From Leeuwenhoekiella sp. (lineage in GTDB: Bacteria > Bacteroidota > Bacteroidia > Flavobacteriales > Flavobacteriaceae): a DNA stretch of 64,000 nucleotides. Where the stretch lies: the NCBI GenBank assembly GCA_002708845.1, contig PAPI01000001.1:372001-436000 (forward strand). The letters are read 5' to 3'. Positions 62,472 to 64,000 of the stretch are shown piece by piece. Every line of letters starts with the position of its first letter. Within the stretch, counting starts at the first letter, position 1. The position numbers and the translations under genes are program-made. Below the pieces are notes generated by a model. It was not told the origin of the DNA and searched no databases. It saw nothing but the letters and a program-made list of their open reading frames with translations.

Positions 62472-62505
62472 ATGGACATATAAAAACAAACACAAAATTA
62501 AAACT

Positions 62506-64000
62506 ATGCTTAGAAACTACGTTATTACTATGCTTTTTTCTTGTTTTCTTTTGATTACAGGATATGCACAGCAAATTGAAGTATCGGGAACTGTGACAGA
62601 TGATCAATCTACGCCACTTCCCGGAGTATCGGTACAGGTAAGTGGTACTGATAAAGGAACTATTACAGATTTTGATGGTAAATATACCATTGAAGTAACA
62701 ACCGGATCTAATCTGGTATTTTCTTATGTAGGGTTTGAGACTCAAACATTACTTGCTACAGGACCCATACTTGATGTTACGATGACCCCGGGTGTCGCGC
62801 TTGATCAGGTGGTACTCATAGGTACTCGTAATCCCAGCCGCACAGCGGTTAATTCTGCGGTACCGGTTGATGTATTGAGTGTTTCAGAAATTGCAGAAAG
62901 CTCTCCACAAATTACAGTAACGGAGATTTTGAATTACGCAGCGCCTTCTTTCTCATCTAACCCACAGACTATTTCAGATGGAACCGATCACATAGCACCC
63001 GCTTCACTTAGAGGATTGGGGCCCGATCAGGTTTTAGTTTTAATTAATGGAAAGAGACGTCACAAAACGGCACTGGTAAATACAAACGGAACCTTTGGAC
63101 GGGGTTCTGTAGGAACTGATTTATCTGCGATACCTACAAATGCAATTGAACGTATTGAAATTCTGCGTGATGGTGCGGCAGCTCAATACGGCTCTGATGC
63201 GATTGCAGGTGTGATTAATATCGTACTTAAAAAAGCGACCAATAAACTTGCTATTGACCTGACCACCGGAGCAAACTTTACCAGCGAAAACTACGATGAC
63301 AGTGTCGACGGTGAAAAAATTAATATCGGTGCTAATTATGGTCTGCCTATCGGCGAAAACGGAGGCTTTGTAAATTTTACAGGTAACTTCAATTTTAGAG
63401 GAGCAACTAATAGAATGCGATCCTTTGAAGGACAAATATTTACGGGTTATAACTCGATTGAGCGTGTAGCAAATAATGCGGGTTTTGACCTTTTAGATTT
63501 ACAGACTGATGTGGACGCGATTAAAGGTTTTGCTCAAAATGCAGGTTTGCCTTCTGATGTATTGGCTCAGGTAAATGCAGCTACAGGCATCTCAGATTTA
63601 CAATCTGCCTTAAATTATGACAATACAGATCCCGAACTTGGATTTAGAGGCTTGGATCGTAGCGATTTTAATATGCGAGTTGGGAATTCTCAATTACGCG
63701 GTGGACAATTTTTTGGAAACCTGGAACTTCCGTTAGGGGGAGAAGGAGAATTTAAATTATACTCTTTTGGTGGAATAGGATTTAAAAATGGTAATGCCGC
63801 CGGTTTTTACCGTTTACCCTTTCAATCCCGTAATGTGACTTCGGTATATTTAAATGGATTCTTACCGGAAATAAATTCAAATATTAAAGACAAAGCTATC
63901 GCTGTTGGCATTCGCGGAAAAGTTGGTGAGTGGAATGTAGACCTTAGCAACAATACGGGTATCAACGAGTTTACCTACCGAATCAGTAATTCCTTGAATG
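62506..64000 (+). CDS. TonB-dependent receptor (3' truncated by the window)
   Basis: 498 residues visible from the ATG at 62506 and open to the window end. Signal peptide MLRNYVITMLFSCFLLITGYAQ. Then a CarboxypepD_reg-like domain (about 24-100: VSGTVTDDQSTPLPGVSVQV, TDKGTITDFDGKYTIEV, FSYVGFETQT), then the plug domain (about 115-230) with LRGLGPDQVLVLINGKRRH and ERIEILRDGAAAQYGSDAIA and GVINIVLKK, then the start of the barrel. It imports an unknown ligand with TonB energy. No SusD-type partner is visible because the downstream side is cut. Usual length is over 800 residues, so about 300 or more are missing. Confidence 0.93.
   Translation, partial: MLRNYVITMLFSCFLLITGYAQQIEVSGTVTDDQSTPLPGVSVQVSGTDKGTITDFDGKYTIEVTTGSNLVFSYVGFETQTLLATGPILDVTMTPGVALDQVVLIGTRNPSRTAVNSAVPVDVLSVSEIAESSPQITVTEILNYAAPSFSSNPQTISDGTDHIAPASLRGLGPDQVLVLINGKRRHKTALVNTNGTFGRGSVGTDLSAIPTNAIERIEILRDGAAAQYGSDAIAGVINIVLKKATNKLAIDLTTGANFTSENYDDSVDGEKINIGANYGLPIGENGGFVNFTGNFNFRGATNRMRSFEGQIFTGYNSIERVANNAGFDLLDLQTDVDAIKGFAQNAGLPSDVLAQVNAATGISDLQSALNYDNTDPELGFRGLDRSDFNMRVGNSQLRGGQFFGNLELPLGGEGEFKLYSFGGIGFKNGNAAGFYRLPFQSRNVTSVYLNGFLPEINSNIKDKAIAVGIRGKVGEWNVDLSNNTGINEFTYRISNSLN

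Noticed and set aside
1-64000. CRISPR array, insertion sequence, prophage, tRNA genes or defence system
   Set aside because: No regularly spaced repeats, transposase, integrase, phage structural or nuclease-defence motifs, and no cloverleaf-like tRNA ends were seen. All genes look like core chromosome.

Overview
The window is an ordinary, gene-dense chromosome segment of a Bacteroidota bacterium, almost certainly a member of the Flavobacteriaceae (probably marine; genus not determined). Supporting signs are flavobacterial families (DUF4294, DUF3822, DUF349, DUF6048/DUF6452, OstA-like protein, fused E1 alpha/beta dehydrogenase), menaquinone synthesis, several TAnnTTTG-type -7 promoter boxes, the absence of obvious Shine-Dalgarno sequences before most starts, and a CarboxypepD_reg/TonB-dependent receptor. 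I found no tRNA, rRNA operon, insertion sequence, prophage, CRISPR array or defence island. No stretch longer than 300 bases lacks a gene.

Layout. 1-3.7 kb: menaquinone genes (3' part of menD, then menB) with a DUF2853 protein and a CvfB-type S1 protein between them. 3.7-5.8 kb: two overlapping PH-domain membrane proteins. 5.8-17.4 kb, minus strand: fused 2-oxo acid dehydrogenase E1, an M1-peptidase-like outer membrane protein without a catalytic motif, a LOG-family protein, uvrA, topoisomerase IB and an M42 aminopeptidase. 17.4-26.1 kb, plus strand: DUF4294, a 49-residue membrane ORF, pyrR-pyrB-(small STAS-like ORF)-rnz, then pdxH-sixA-ppk1-ppx and an outer membrane beta-barrel protein. 26.2-28.5 kb, minus: miaE and dnaX. 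28.7-29.0 kb: RNase P RNA (plus). 29.0-31.4 kb, minus: a small STAS-like protein, rsmD, DUF3822 and a membrane-anchored protein. 31.5-36.0 kb, plus: RecD-like helicase, DUF4126, kdsB, acyltransferase and a lipoprotein. 36.1-58.2 kb, minus: methyltransferase, DUF349 protein, aroE, two tandem DUF368 transporters, TPR protein, class III aminotransferase with an OstA-like protein, CYTH protein, zinc-ribbon peptidase, the relA/spoT-fur-purA operon, M48 protease, TrmH-type methyltransferase, CPBP protease, DUF6048, DUF6452 and rlmD. 58.4-64 kb: rocD (plus), FKBP lipoprotein, a beta-barrel protein and pepT (minus), and the 5' part of a TonB-dependent receptor (plus).

The most unusual feature is dnaX. 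Its AAA+ ATPase region and its tau-like C-terminal region lie in two overlapping frames joined at a run of ten A residues. The zero frame stops five codons after the run (gamma-like, 363 aa). A -1 shift, or one extra A in the mRNA, gives an uninterrupted 581-residue tau-like protein. This looks like programmed frameshifting or transcriptional slippage with the polarity opposite to E. coli dnaX, but a homopolymer sequencing error cannot be excluded from one sequence. Secondary observations include a possible compensatory swap of the thiamine-diphosphate metal-ligand residues in the fused E1, a catalytically degenerate M1-like domain fused to a beta-barrel, tandem DUF368 paralogues, the tight relA-fur-purA unit, and a dispersed short palindrome related to TTTCGC-nnn-GCGAAA found both between and inside genes.
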